Shown piece after piece: positions 30,201 through 41,300 of a stretch of DNA of 64,000 bases. The DNA is from a virus. The translations under genes were made by a program, and so were the position numbers. How positions within the stretch are numbered: the first letter of the stretch is position 1; the number at the start of each line of letters is the position of its first letter. Location of the stretch: positions 1-64,000 of the IMG/VR virus record IMGVR_UViG_3300032242_000468; one strand, 5' to 3'. Under the pieces are notes generated by a model. The model ran no database searches, was not told the DNA's origin, and saw only the letters and a list, made by a program, of their open reading frames with translations.

Positions 30201-30551
30201 TGCTGTACTAGGAGCGCCGTTGATGTAAACGCTAGCCGCATTAGTTACTGTAACGTTTGTATTGGTTGCATCTAATAATGGTTGACCAAAATAATTAACA
30301 ATTTCCCAAGGAACTAGGCCAGTACTAGAAATATCAGTGTATGTATTGTCACTAAAACGTAAAGCCGCACCATTAGAAAATACATTATCGCTTATTGGTC
30401 CAACACGACCAATGTAACCTTGTACATTTAAGTTACCACCAATACCAGCGCCACCGGCAACTTGTAAAGCACCTGAATATGTATTAGACGAGACAGCGGT
30501 TCCTTCAACTGTCAGGCCATATTTTAATACGAAATCTTTATTCAGTGCCAT
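27267..30551 (-). CDS. Repeat-rich fibre/virion protein (GGVGIGG repeats)
   Basis: A 1094-residue structural protein with about 16 GGVGIGG-type repeats and a Tyr/Asn-rich first third. It carries one copy of the module with LLLLGTGKQVVVD, YIVDPVIDIGGG and DKGLMIHYQ, also found twice in the 1896-residue protein. The C-terminal ~100 residues (FRTAKYIVQIIDTG, FHVEEIMIAYDG, ISEYGIV) form a domain shared with the 600-residue protein next to it. No catalytic motif. The start has an AAGGAA Shine-Dalgarno. Probably a beta-structured shaft or adhesin subunit. Confidence 0.75.
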   Translation of the reverse strand: MALNKDFVLKYGLTVEGTAVSSNTYSGALQVAGGAGIGGNLNVQGYIGRVGPISDNVFSNGAALRFSDNTYTDISSTGLVPWEIVNYFGQPLLDATNTNVTVTNAASVYINGAPSTASSNLSIVNPYSLYITSGTVYIGETRGSTTTFANEALQVQGGFGFNNGIVGYGGGNLYGTYNINSSEILTRATANNGQQQFPNELILLTATQAISTSTGALQLRNGGGAGISGNIYVGGRIVGLGTGTFLSTINATSTSTGALTLAGGLGVGQDLYAQNGFFTSGTFNLTNYTGNSLQVTNGGGLGVSGTGYFGGQAYFNAQIDASNTQSGSVIINGGLGVANTIWAQDIVVADASVAQSSAVAPLVVAGGVGIGQNLIIGSSISSTGTTATNAVVVAGGVSIGKDITVNGNAVIRGDLLLLGTGKQVVVDSTNTYIVDPVIDIGGGVDGSMLQTPDIYDKGLMIHYQPNVSTLTDYRAIIGLDHTAQHFFLKNNILPNANGFVDITQLYTTGSWATLEAGSLILHDSTPATVPGTGALIVPGGISSGKTNVFSTDTTFLGYNYNLTTTTGNTVYVPNGGVGAKYLYAEQAAYVGNSQVLTTGTINGTIGGVFTLTFHFTNLTQSTSTTTGAIIIDGGLGLGGNLNMGGTFVTTGTAYVWSNQTSNNTGSGALTVVGGVGIGGNLNVGGPVAFINSGNAFTSSGGAFTVAGGVGIAQDVWLGGILDIGQSARVGTNLEVDNNLVVLGTQDSPSRSVGAVTIAGGLGVAQTINATRININTASVNSGSQSTGTTFGDLVVAGGVGIGLDTWIGGNTHILSTTTVSSTTGSGALEVWGGVGVGGGLYVAGSVKRVGDVQANKWTVNGPGLQLSTSTYTDLTSVGINAGTAVIHSINKPNLVGTLNPTWRDIATLFIENSPTIVGGAAAANQWALWVNDGQVKIGSNSVNNGSTNSGALVVTGGIGAGGSITSGATVKGVTVQIVNNQIASTSTVGIASNSQITIDTFNAGAFRTAKYIVQIIDTGYVPNRFHVEEIMIAYDGSAQTNGAYISEYGIVNNTGELGNFDAVYNGGLINIVFTPNYVPTNMAIQVLRTAITSS

Positions 30552-30574
30552 TTCTTATTCCTTGTAATACATGA

Positions 30575-32377
30575 TTAAATTGTTATGCTCGTTCTAGCAA
30601 TCTTCATAGTCTTATTGCTTGGTGTATAGGCTGAAAATAATAATCTTATCAACCCATTACCTCCTGCATTATAGTCTACAGTAAAAACCCCTTTTTCACC
30701 AGCAGTTGCGATAATACCGTATTCTGATTTGTAAACATTACCTGAATTGTCGTATAATATCACAATTTCCCTCACTTCGAAACTTGCTGTCGGTCCTGTC
30801 CCGTCAGTTATTTGAACGAGACTCTTTGTAGTCCTATAATTCAGTGCCGGCCAACTGTCAACCACTGTAGTACTTGTGTTATTTATGCTGGTGGCACGAG
30901 TAAACAGTTGAGCGTCCTTAAATTGGATACTACCATTAACTTGGAGTTTATCTACTCCGTTATCTGACTGCTGTCCTACAAGTAAATTACCAGTAGTTTT
31001 TACGACCGCTAGTCTATAAGTTGAATTTTTATCGTCATAAAGAGTTAAACTACCTTCACGTAGACTTGTACCGCCCTGACCAGCGGCATTGTTACCGCCT
31101 ACATTCCAAGTATAACTCTGTCCGTTTGTAGCAGTATTGCGCATACGGAAATAAACACTGTCAACAATCTTAGGACTTTCGAGTGTTAAACTTTTTCCAA
31201 TATAAACATCACCACCAATACCCACACCACCAAGTACTTTTAGAGCACCTGTATATGTGTTATAAGCACTTTCAATGTTAGCAACATAGAACGGATCTGT
31301 AATTTGTCCGCCGTTCCAGTAAGGATTGTTAAGAGGAACTCCGTCAACATAAACTGCGCGAGCATAGATTGAGCCGTTAACACCCATACCGCCTGCTACC
31401 AACATAGCCGCAGAGAACGTTGAAGTGGCACTTGTAGCGTTTGTTACCTGTGTAATACCTGCAATATTTGTGTTGCTAGAAAATGTAGCAAATCCCCCAG
31501 CAGTAATGTTGCCTCCGGCATTAATATCTCCGCCTACACCAACCCCGCCTGCTATTACTACTGCTCCAGTTGTTGTGCTAACACTTGAATCAGTACCAGT
31601 AACTGACAGTTTTTTAACTTGGAATGTACCCGATGAATATAAATCAGTAAAATATCCTACATTAGGAGTAATTGTTCCAATAGGACTATCGTCAATAAGT
31701 TTTTTGGTTACTGCTTGGTTAGGTACATTATCACCAACAATCTGATACCAATTGACAGGGTCAACATCTAGTACATTCTGTGATTCAAAATCAGTATAGA
31801 AATAACGGCCAGCATAAGCAGTTCCAGAACTAACGTTAACAATAGCACCAGCCATTTTATCTGCTGTATTATCGTCTGTAGTTCTTGACCATGTACCATT
31901 ATATCCTACACCTAGGTAAGTGATATAATAGATACCATTTTCAGCAGGATTATCCTGAGCACGAACTAGGATACGATCTAAATAGGACGCATCATATCCA
32001 CTAACAGTTATAGGAGCACCACCGACAAGTACAATGTTTGCAGTAGTAGCGGCCTTCACCGGGCCTTTGAATGCGGTGTTGGCCTGTAGATCAGGAATAT
32101 ACGTTGGACCTAAAATATAGTTTCCACCAGTTCCTTGTGATACAATAACATTATTACCATCCGGAATAATTGTCTGCATGTAGGAACTAGTATTACTAAA
32201 AGTAAAATTAAATTTACCTAATGTAGTTGCATAAACTGTTTGGCTATTAGCGGTAATAATTGTATAACCAGTCGAAGTTGTAGGGCTGTTACCCAAAGCC
32301 GCCTGTGTTTTGTTTAGTGTAATAAATCCAGATTTTGAACTAGGATTTTTTACTGCACCGCTTAATAAATTAGCCAT
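30575..32377 (-). CDS. Fibre/virion protein sharing the C-terminal domain of its neighbour
   Basis: A 600-residue structural protein. Its N-terminal ~220 residues include a segment (VRAQDNPAENGIYYITYLG, GRYFYTDFES) typical of phage virion proteins. Three GGVGIGG-type repeats follow, then a C-terminal ~110-residue domain (YRTTKSLVQITDGT, FEVREIVILYDN, YKSEYGII) homologous to the end of the 1094-residue protein. The start is 2 nt from the end of the 4058-residue gene and has a strong GGAGGA Shine-Dalgarno. Function beyond a virion role is unknown. Confidence 0.75.
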   Translation of the reverse strand: MANLLSGAVKNPSSKSGFITLNKTQAALGNSPTTSTGYTIITANSQTVYATTLGKFNFTFSNTSSYMQTIIPDGNNVIVSQGTGGNYILGPTYIPDLQANTAFKGPVKAATTANIVLVGGAPITVSGYDASYLDRILVRAQDNPAENGIYYITYLGVGYNGTWSRTTDDNTADKMAGAIVNVSSGTAYAGRYFYTDFESQNVLDVDPVNWYQIVGDNVPNQAVTKKLIDDSPIGTITPNVGYFTDLYSSGTFQVKKLSVTGTDSSVSTTTGAVVIAGGVGVGGDINAGGNITAGGFATFSSNTNIAGITQVTNATSATSTFSAAMLVAGGMGVNGSIYARAVYVDGVPLNNPYWNGGQITDPFYVANIESAYNTYTGALKVLGGVGIGGDVYIGKSLTLESPKIVDSVYFRMRNTATNGQSYTWNVGGNNAAGQGGTSLREGSLTLYDDKNSTYRLAVVKTTGNLLVGQQSDNGVDKLQVNGSIQFKDAQLFTRATSINNTSTTVVDSWPALNYRTTKSLVQITDGTGPTASFEVREIVILYDNSGNVYKSEYGIIATAGEKGVFTVDYNAGGNGLIRLLFSAYTPSNKTMKIARTSITI

Positions 32378-32378
32378 C

Positions 32379-35300
32379 TTATGCTCCTCCGATCACTAAT
32401 ACGAACGGAGTCATCTCAGCATACAAGGATTTTTGGAATGTACGACCTGAAAGCACACCAGTTGCTTGACTGATAACCAGCGTTGGTCCAATACGGAAGT
32501 CACCGTTTTGGTCAGTTGATGTAAAGAATACCTTACCGTTATTCAATTGTATTGTTTCCTTAGATTGTACTGGGTCAGCCTTACCAACCTGAGGTAGTGC
32601 ACCATACTGTGTTCCAGCACCCACATATTCAAACAAATAGCCTGAAGCGGAAATGTAACTCTGTTGATAGAAATTAACTGTTGCGCCATCGACAAATAGT
32701 GTCGGATCTGTAACGTTCTGTTCAAGTGTAACAATATGATACTGTCCTTTTCTCGTATAATATCCCTCACCTGTATTTACAGATTTATAATTTCCCCCAT
32801 TTACAACATCAAAGATAACAGAGTCTATGATAGATCCCATGTCTCGATAGCATTTGTTCTTATCATAGTTTGCCTGACCAGTATAAGTCCAGTCAATATA
32901 ACCTGTAATCTCTGCCTTAATAAAATCTCTATTGACTTCTAAGATGTTGTAGGTATTAAGCACATTTGTGTTTGTACTTTCAGCATATGCTATAGGCATA
33001 GCCGCTGGAGCAACACTAGGACCGTTTACAATAATATTTGTTATTGTATCAATGTTTGCTTGAACTAGCGCAACTTCTGCACTTGTACCAACAGGCATAT
33101 CAGTAACTTGTTTAATCTTAATTTGATAAACATTATCTACTGGCTGACCTGTAATAATATTAGAAACAATTTCTCTTAGATAATTGTAAGCCGCAGTAGT
33201 CTGAGGTATTTCGTCAGGTATGGCTGTTGTATAACCAAAACCATAATAGTAAACACCTGCTTGAACACTTTGACGATTTCCTGTATGAGTTAAATCAAAT
33301 CCTACACAGTCAATTACATAACCTATGTCTCTCATACAGGTTGTATGATCAAAGTTCCAACCAGGATTATCGTTAGTAATTCTTGCTACAACTTCATTCT
33401 TAATAAAGTCTTTATTTGTTTCAAGAATGCTATAAGCATTGAGTGTATCTGCATCAGTTGTTGTAGCACTATTAGGCACAATAATGTCAGTAACACCTGC
33501 TGTTCCATTTTCTAAAATATTTAAGACAACATTCATATTACCAGCCAATGTGGTAGCCGCAGAAGCCATTCCCATGTATGGAGTTGTAATTTGTGTACCT
33601 GTTGAATAACGTGGACCGCTAGTATCAGACAGTATAATCTGTTGTGCCAGCGATCTCACATAACCAATAGCCGCTGTTGTAGTTGTCAACTCGCCTGGAA
33701 TAGTAGCAGAAGTGTCATTGTTTTGATTCCAATATTGTAGGCCAGCAAATGTTGACTGACTTGTGCCGCCAAACAACAAGTCTTGTGCAATAGCATCGAC
33801 TACCAGTCCTGTATCACGTTGGCATTTTGCTTGACTGTAACTGAACCCTGGATATGCACTACTGATGTACCCAGTCATCTCAGACTCTAGATAACTTCTA
33901 TTAAGTTCTAGTAACTGTACAGCATTTATCACATTGGTTGCTGTGCTTGCTGTAGTTCCAATGGCAGTTTTGTCAGGAGCCGCACTTGGTCCGTTGGCAA
34001 TGATATTAGTGATTACATCAAGATTTGACTGTGCTACTGCGGCTTCTACACTTGTTCCAATACTGCCGGTATTAAACACCTGTGGATGTATCAATTGATA
34101 ACCAGAATTTACAGGGATATTTTCAATTACTTTAGGTACAATACTTCTTAGATAAGCGTAGGCCGCTAGTGTCTGAGTAGATTCTCCTGGAATAGCAGTG
34201 GATGTACTATTGTATCCATAGTAGTAAGAACCACTTTGGACTGCCTGTCTGTTTCCGCCATACAATATATCGACACAAACACTATCAACCATATAGCCTA
34301 CATCTCGAGCACATGTATCTCTGTTGTAAGTAAATGTAGAAGTAGTTTGACTAATGTAAGCCACAACTTCTGCTTGAATAAAAGTACGGTTAGAATGAAT
34401 TAAATTAGCCGCTTTGACCACATTGACGTTGGTAGAAGTTGTCACTCCTAATGGAGATTTTACGGTAACAATGTCAGGTCCGTTGTTAATAATTTCTGTT
34501 GCTAGATCAATTTTACTTTGTGCTAGGGTAACTTCAGCCGCAGTTCCTGTAGAAACACTAATAGTTTGAGTATATGTATTTTGATAAGTTACAGGCATTG
34601 CTTGACCTTGTACAATGTACGGTAACATTGTTTTAATATAGTCATAGGCAATAGTTGTTTTAACTTGTTCTCCAGGAATAGCACTTGAAGTATCGGAGAA
34701 TGTGTAGTAATATACACCGGATTGAACTGCCTGTCTGTTTCCGCCATATAACAAGTCAATAGAAACACTATCAACCATAAATCCTACATCTCGGTAGCAT
34801 TTGGCTTGATCATAAACAAAACCTGTGCTAGATGTAATATGATTTACATAGGCAACAGCCTCAGTTTGAATGTACTGTTTATTAGCCTGGATAATACCGT
34901 ACGCATTTTTAGTAGTAACATTGGTACTAGATGTTATTCCGTTAGGAACAATTAAGTCTGTGACACCTGCTGTTCCACTGCTCAAGATATTGGTAATAAT
35001 ATTAAAATCAGCCAACACTGCTGATGCATCAGTAGCGGCACCGTGTGGCACGTTTGTAATTTGACTTACGGTACTCTGATATCTTGTACCAGTAGATATA
35101 CCTTGAATAACCAACTGCATCAAAGAACTTACATAGTTGATTGCCTGTGTAGTTGTAGTAATTTCACTAGCAATAGATCCAGTGTAATCACCTTGATTCC
35201 AATATTGTAATCCAGCAAATGTCATCTGACTTGATGTATTAAACAACATGTCTTGCACAATAGCATCAACAATCAATCCTGTATCACGAGAACATTTATT

Positions 35301-38300
35301 TTGATCAAACACATACGACGGATTAGATGCATAATCAACATAGGCTACTGCTTCTTGTTGTAGATATGCTCTGTTGGCCTGCAAAATATTAAACGCATAG
35401 ATGTTACTTACAGTTGTACTGGCTGTTACACTATTAGGCACAATCATATCAGTTACACTGTTAGTACCTGTTGCTAATATATCAAGAATAACATCAAAAT
35501 CTGCGGCTACTTGGGCCACTGTTGCTGTAATACCTGTTGGTAAAAATAATGACTGTGTTAAAGTGTTGCCTGTACTAGTAGTAACTGGTGTGCTTTGAAC
35601 TACATTCTGTATTACCTCACTCAAATATCTGAATGCGTTTGTGGTAGTAGTAATTTCGTTGGCAATTGTGTTAACATACCCATCTTGATTCCAATATTGT
35701 AATCCGCTGAATACGCTCTGAGTAGTACCTTCATGCAACACATCAAGTGCAATACTGTCAACAATTAATCCTGTGTCACGTGCACATTTAGTTTTGTCAT
35801 ATTTGAACTTAGTGTTAAATCTATTATCAATGTAGGCAATTACCTCAGATTGAATAAACGATCTATTGGCATTTAGTAATTTTGCCGCATTCTGCGTCGA
35901 TGTTGTATCGCTTGGATCTAACGGAATTGGTGTACCATCTTGAGCCACGCTAGGACCAACATCAATAATGTTAGTAATCAGGTCAACATGATTTCTCACA
36001 AAGTCAACATCTGTCTGTTGCCCAACAAGATAAACATAATTTACATAATTTACAATTTCGTTTTGGATAAAGTCTCTGTTAGCCTCAAGAATCTTGGCAG
36101 CGTTCAAAACAGTAGCAGTACTTGTAGCAGTTAATCCAATTGAAGTTGCTGTGTTAGCCACAGTTGGTCCGTTGTTAATAATATTCACAATTAAATCAAC
36201 CATGCTCTGTACTTGGGTGGATTCAAATATTGTTGCTGATGTCAGCGTAGTAACCTGAGTAGCAGTGTTATTTGGCGAAGGAGTAACTGCTTGATTTTGT
36301 ACAATTTGAGGAACAATATCTCTTAGGCGTTCATATGCCGCAATGGTTTGAGCACTTTGATAAGGAATAGCAGTTGATGTTGTATATGAATAATAGTAAA
36401 CACCGCTCTGAATTGCTTGTCTGTTACCACCATATAAGATATCAAAACTTACACTATCAACCATATAGCCTACATCTCTGTAACACTTGTCTGTGTCAAA
36501 TGTAAATCCGCCGGTTGCGATACTGCTAACATAAGAAAGAGTCTGCTGTTGTAAGTAAGTCTTGTTAGCCTGTAGAATATTGTATGCTCTTGTAGCGTCA
36601 GTTGAAACAGCAGTTAATCCGTTTGGAACAATTAAATCTGTAACACCAGAAGTTCCGCTGTTTAATATATTAAGAATATATTGGAAATCATTCTTGACAG
36701 CATATAGTTGAACATATGTTGCAGTAGTTCCTGTAGTAACTTGTGTTGCAGTAGTAACAAAACGTCGAACAGTACCTGTACTTTTAACAACAACTTGTTG
36801 AGCAAGATCACTTAGATACTGTATTGCTTTTGTTGTTGTAGTTAATTCTCCCGGAATAGTTCCAACAGTAGATGTTGATTGATTCCAGTATTGGATACCG
36901 GCAAAGTTACTTTGTGTGTAGCCTTTGACAGGAAATTTTAAGTCAATAGCAAAACTATCAACTAATAATCCTGTGTCTCTAAAACATTTATTAGAGTCGT
37001 ATGTATAACTTAAACTTGTAACTTGAGGTACCAGAGTCTGTTGAGGATTAGTAATAGTCTGACCTAGTATAATTGGTTGTACAAGATCTTTAATATAGTT
37101 ATAGGCCGCAGTAGTCTGTGGAATTTCATTAGGAATTACTGTAGCAGTTGTATAATAGTAATAATATACACCTGATTGAATTGCTTGACGATTACCGCCG
37201 TAAAGTGTATCAAAACTAACACTATCTAACATAAATCCTACATCACGGAAGCATTTATTTTGATCGTAAGTAAACCCTGTATACTTACTATCAATATAGG
37301 CAATTACTTCATTTTGAATGAACTCTCTGTTAGCCAATAATAAACTAAATGCGTTTGCAACATTTGGATTTGAATTAGGTGTTAGTCCAATTGGTTTTGG
37401 AGGACTTGCAACTACAGGTCCTTTGTTAATAATATTTGTAATTGTAGAAACATATCTACTTGCTAATACAACTTCGTTGGCAGATGCTGGTAACAGATAT
37501 GTAACCTGAGTAGCAGTATTACCGGGACTCTTTTGAACAGTATTGCCTAACAATATTGTAGAAACAACCTGTCCTAGATGATTGTAAGCATCATTAACTT
37601 GGGGCAATTCGTATGTTATAACAGAAGATGTGTTTATATAACTGTAATAGTACACACCGCTCTGTACAGCCTGTCTGTTACCGCCGTGTATCAAGTCAAA
37701 ACTTACACTGTCAATCATATAACCTAAGTCACGAGCACATGTATCTCTATTATAAACAAATGTTGAACTAGAAATATAATTGATATAGGCCAAAGTTTCT
37801 TCAATCATAAACTCACGATTAGCCTGTAGAATAGCATAGGCATTGTTAGTGCTTGTGGTATTTGTTAATCGACCATTAGGCACAATAGTGTCAGTCACTC
37901 CAGCAGTACCATTCTGTAAGATGTTGATAATTACGCCAAAATCTGCGCCTACCGCAGATGCATCAAGTGATGTTGCTTTGGTTAAACTGATATTTTGTGT
38001 TGTAGTATTTTGATAACGTGTACCTGTATTATTAACAACAACCTGTTGAGCCAACGAACTTAGATAAATTACTGCTTGAGTAGTTGTGGCTAATTCTCCA
38101 GGAATAGTTCCGTTAGTTGATGTTGATTGATTCCAGTATTGAATACCTGCAAATGTTGACTGACTATTTCCAACACTTGGGTACATCATGTCAAATGCAA
38201 TTGCATCTACAATTAAACCAGTATCTCTAAAACAGTTATCTTGATTATAAGAGAAGTTGGAAGTAGAATTTACATAAGCAACAATTTCACGTTGTAAGAA

Positions 38301-41300
38301 TTCTCTATTCTGTTGTATCTTATTGTATGCTTGAACAATATCATTATTTGTACTTGATGTTATTGCGTTAGGAACAATAGCATCAGTGACTCCAGCAATA
38401 CCATTTTGTAAAATATTAATGATGTACTGGAAATCTCCTTTAACAGCATTTACAGTTGCAGTCGATACCTTGTATGTGCCTGTAATTTGGAATGGCTGTG
38501 CATTATAATAATTATTAACATAGGCAATAGTTTCTGCCGCAATAAAATCTCTGTTAGCATGAACAATAGCCGCCGCGTTTAAAATACTTGCGGTTGTGGT
38601 TATTGTCATTCCTATTGGAGACTTGACAGTAGAACTTGTCTGTCCGTTAGTAATAATATTAGTAATGGTTGTTATAGATTTCTGTAAACTCTTAGCATCA
38701 TTAAGTGTACCAGGTGTTAAATTGGTAACTTGTGCTACATCTTGTTGGTATGTTGATGTTGTAACTCCTGTCACAATCCAAGGTAACAAATTACTGATAT
38801 GGTCGTAAGCACCTAATGTTTGAACGCTTTCATTTGGAATTACTGTATTGGTTGTTGTAAAGTTATAATAGTAAACACCACTTTGAACTGCTTGTTTGTT
38901 TCCACCATATAGTGTGTCAAATGCAATACTATCAACAACAAATCCAATATCTCTTGAACAACTTGTTGTACTGTAAGTAAATCCTGTACCTGAACTAATA
39001 AAGTTTGTATAAGCAACACCTTCTGCTTGAATATACGCTCTGTTTGCTCTAATAATATTGTAAGCGTTTACAGCATCTGTTGCTGTGCTTGCTGTAATAC
39101 CATTTGGTACAATAAGATCAGTAACTCCTGCTGTCCCACTTGTTAGTATGTTTAAGAACACATCAAAGTCTGCTTTGACTGTAGCAGAAGTAGAAGCCGC
39201 AGGTAATGACACATTTTGAGTAGTACCAATTTGGTAACGTGTCCCAGTGCTGTTAATTACTAGTTGTTGAACAAGCCTACTTACATACTTAAATGTATTA
39301 GTAGTTGTAGTTTCTTCTCCAGGAATAATTGAACTTGTACTTGTGCTCTGAGCCCAGTATTGCAATCCAGCAAATACTGATTGACTTGATGTACTAAACA
39401 ATAAATCTTGCACAATAGAGTCTACAATTAAACCAGTATCGCGTTTACATTTCACAGAGTCATAAGCAAAGCCGGCAAAATATCTCGAGCCTGTAGTTAC
39501 ATTGGTTAAAACTTCGCCTACTAGTCCTTGTAAGTGAATAACAGCATTAGTTGTAGTTGTTAATTCGCTGCCAATAGCACCAACATAGCCCTGTTGATTC
39601 CAATATTGAACACCTGCAAATGTTGATTGACTAGATGTATTGAATAATAGATCTTGTGCTAGTGCATCAACAATTAAACCAGTGTCGCGTTTACATTTAA
39701 CATCGTCATAGACAAATTGACTTGGCCAAATATGGTCAACATACGCAACTGTTTCTGCTTGTAGGAAGTTTTTATTTTCTTCTAACAAACGTCTTGCACT
39801 GTTTACACCTTCTGATATATTAACATACTGTGAAGGACGAATAATAGTAGGACCAGTTCCTGCTCCGTTCTGAACAATACCAGCAATGATATTAAACTTA
39901 TCAGCAACACTTGTAGCCGCATCGGCACCGTGTTGGAAGTTGGTATCAATAATTTGAGAAACAGAAGTTTGATAAGTTGTTGTTATCAGTTGGTTAGCAA
40001 TAATTTGTACTGCCAACTCTCCAGCATGTGCAATTGCCTGGCTAGTTGTTGTAATTTCTCCAGTTGGCAAAACTGCCGCTAATGTTGATATTGGCGAACT
40101 TATTGATGTATCTACCACACTAGATAGCACGTTGTAGTAAGCATTACCGCAGAAATATAAGTTTAGATAGTTGTTGTTGGTTATGTCCCCGCCACCATTT
40201 AGAATAGGTCTATCTAAAGTAATACTTCTGTAATTTACATCAGAAACTCTTGTTCCTGTAGAAATATACAATTGTCCAGTAACCGGGCCTTCATTTCCGT
40301 AAATATCTTTAATATGAATTGTATGCCCAATAGCAATATCAGTTATATCAATATCGTTGATGGTATAACTGCCTGTACTCACCGTACTTGTATTAGAACT
40401 AGCCACTAGATATCCGGGATATCCTTCTGAATTAATATACGGAACACGATTACCGTTGTAATCTAAATAGGTAGCAGGAGGAACAATTTCCATAACTTGA
40501 CCAATGTGTGGTCTGTTTAAGTTATCAGGAACAAATACTTCTACCTGCTGAGCATTTGGCCAATAACCAATAGGATAGTATTCACTGTTAGGTATATTAG
40601 TAGGGAATGGTGGATTCCAAACAATACCAGCAAAACTCAATTGCCCAATACCTTTAGCAACCAAACATTGATTTCCAAAGTTGGCGTTAGAGTTAGTAAT
40701 AGAAGCAATACCTCCATTCTCAACCAACACAGAAGTAGAACAGAAGATTGTAAACACCGACACCAACTGTGCATATCCGTTATTGATGATGTGAATACCA
40801 ATACCGCCTTGATTCAATTGTGTGAACGCATCAAAAACAAATGATTGAATAGGTGATCTTAATGAAGGAGCATTGCCGTCAACAAGTGCACCACCACCTG
40901 ATCCGTTAGGATCTAGTCTACGGTCAGCATTAGTACTTGTTGACCAATACTCGGGTATTTGGTCGTCTAAGAAAGGATAAACGCTAGTACTACCAAAATA
41001 TACTGTGGCATTATCGCTGGGCGCAATTGTAGGATTGTTCAGTGTAACCGCATAGCATCCTGTTGATATCTCGGTAACCGCAGTAACTTGACTGGCAGTA
41101 TTAATAGCATCGGGGCTTAAGCCGCTTGGTACAATTAGAGCATAGATATCATCTACTACCGCAGGAGCGGTTGTAGGCCCACCATTAATAATTGTTGTAA
41201 TAATACCAAAATCAGTTGTAAGTCTTCCTGCAGTCACTCCACCATTTGGCTTAGTTGTGTCTATTACCTGACTTACAGAAGTTTGGTAAGTAGCGGTGAG

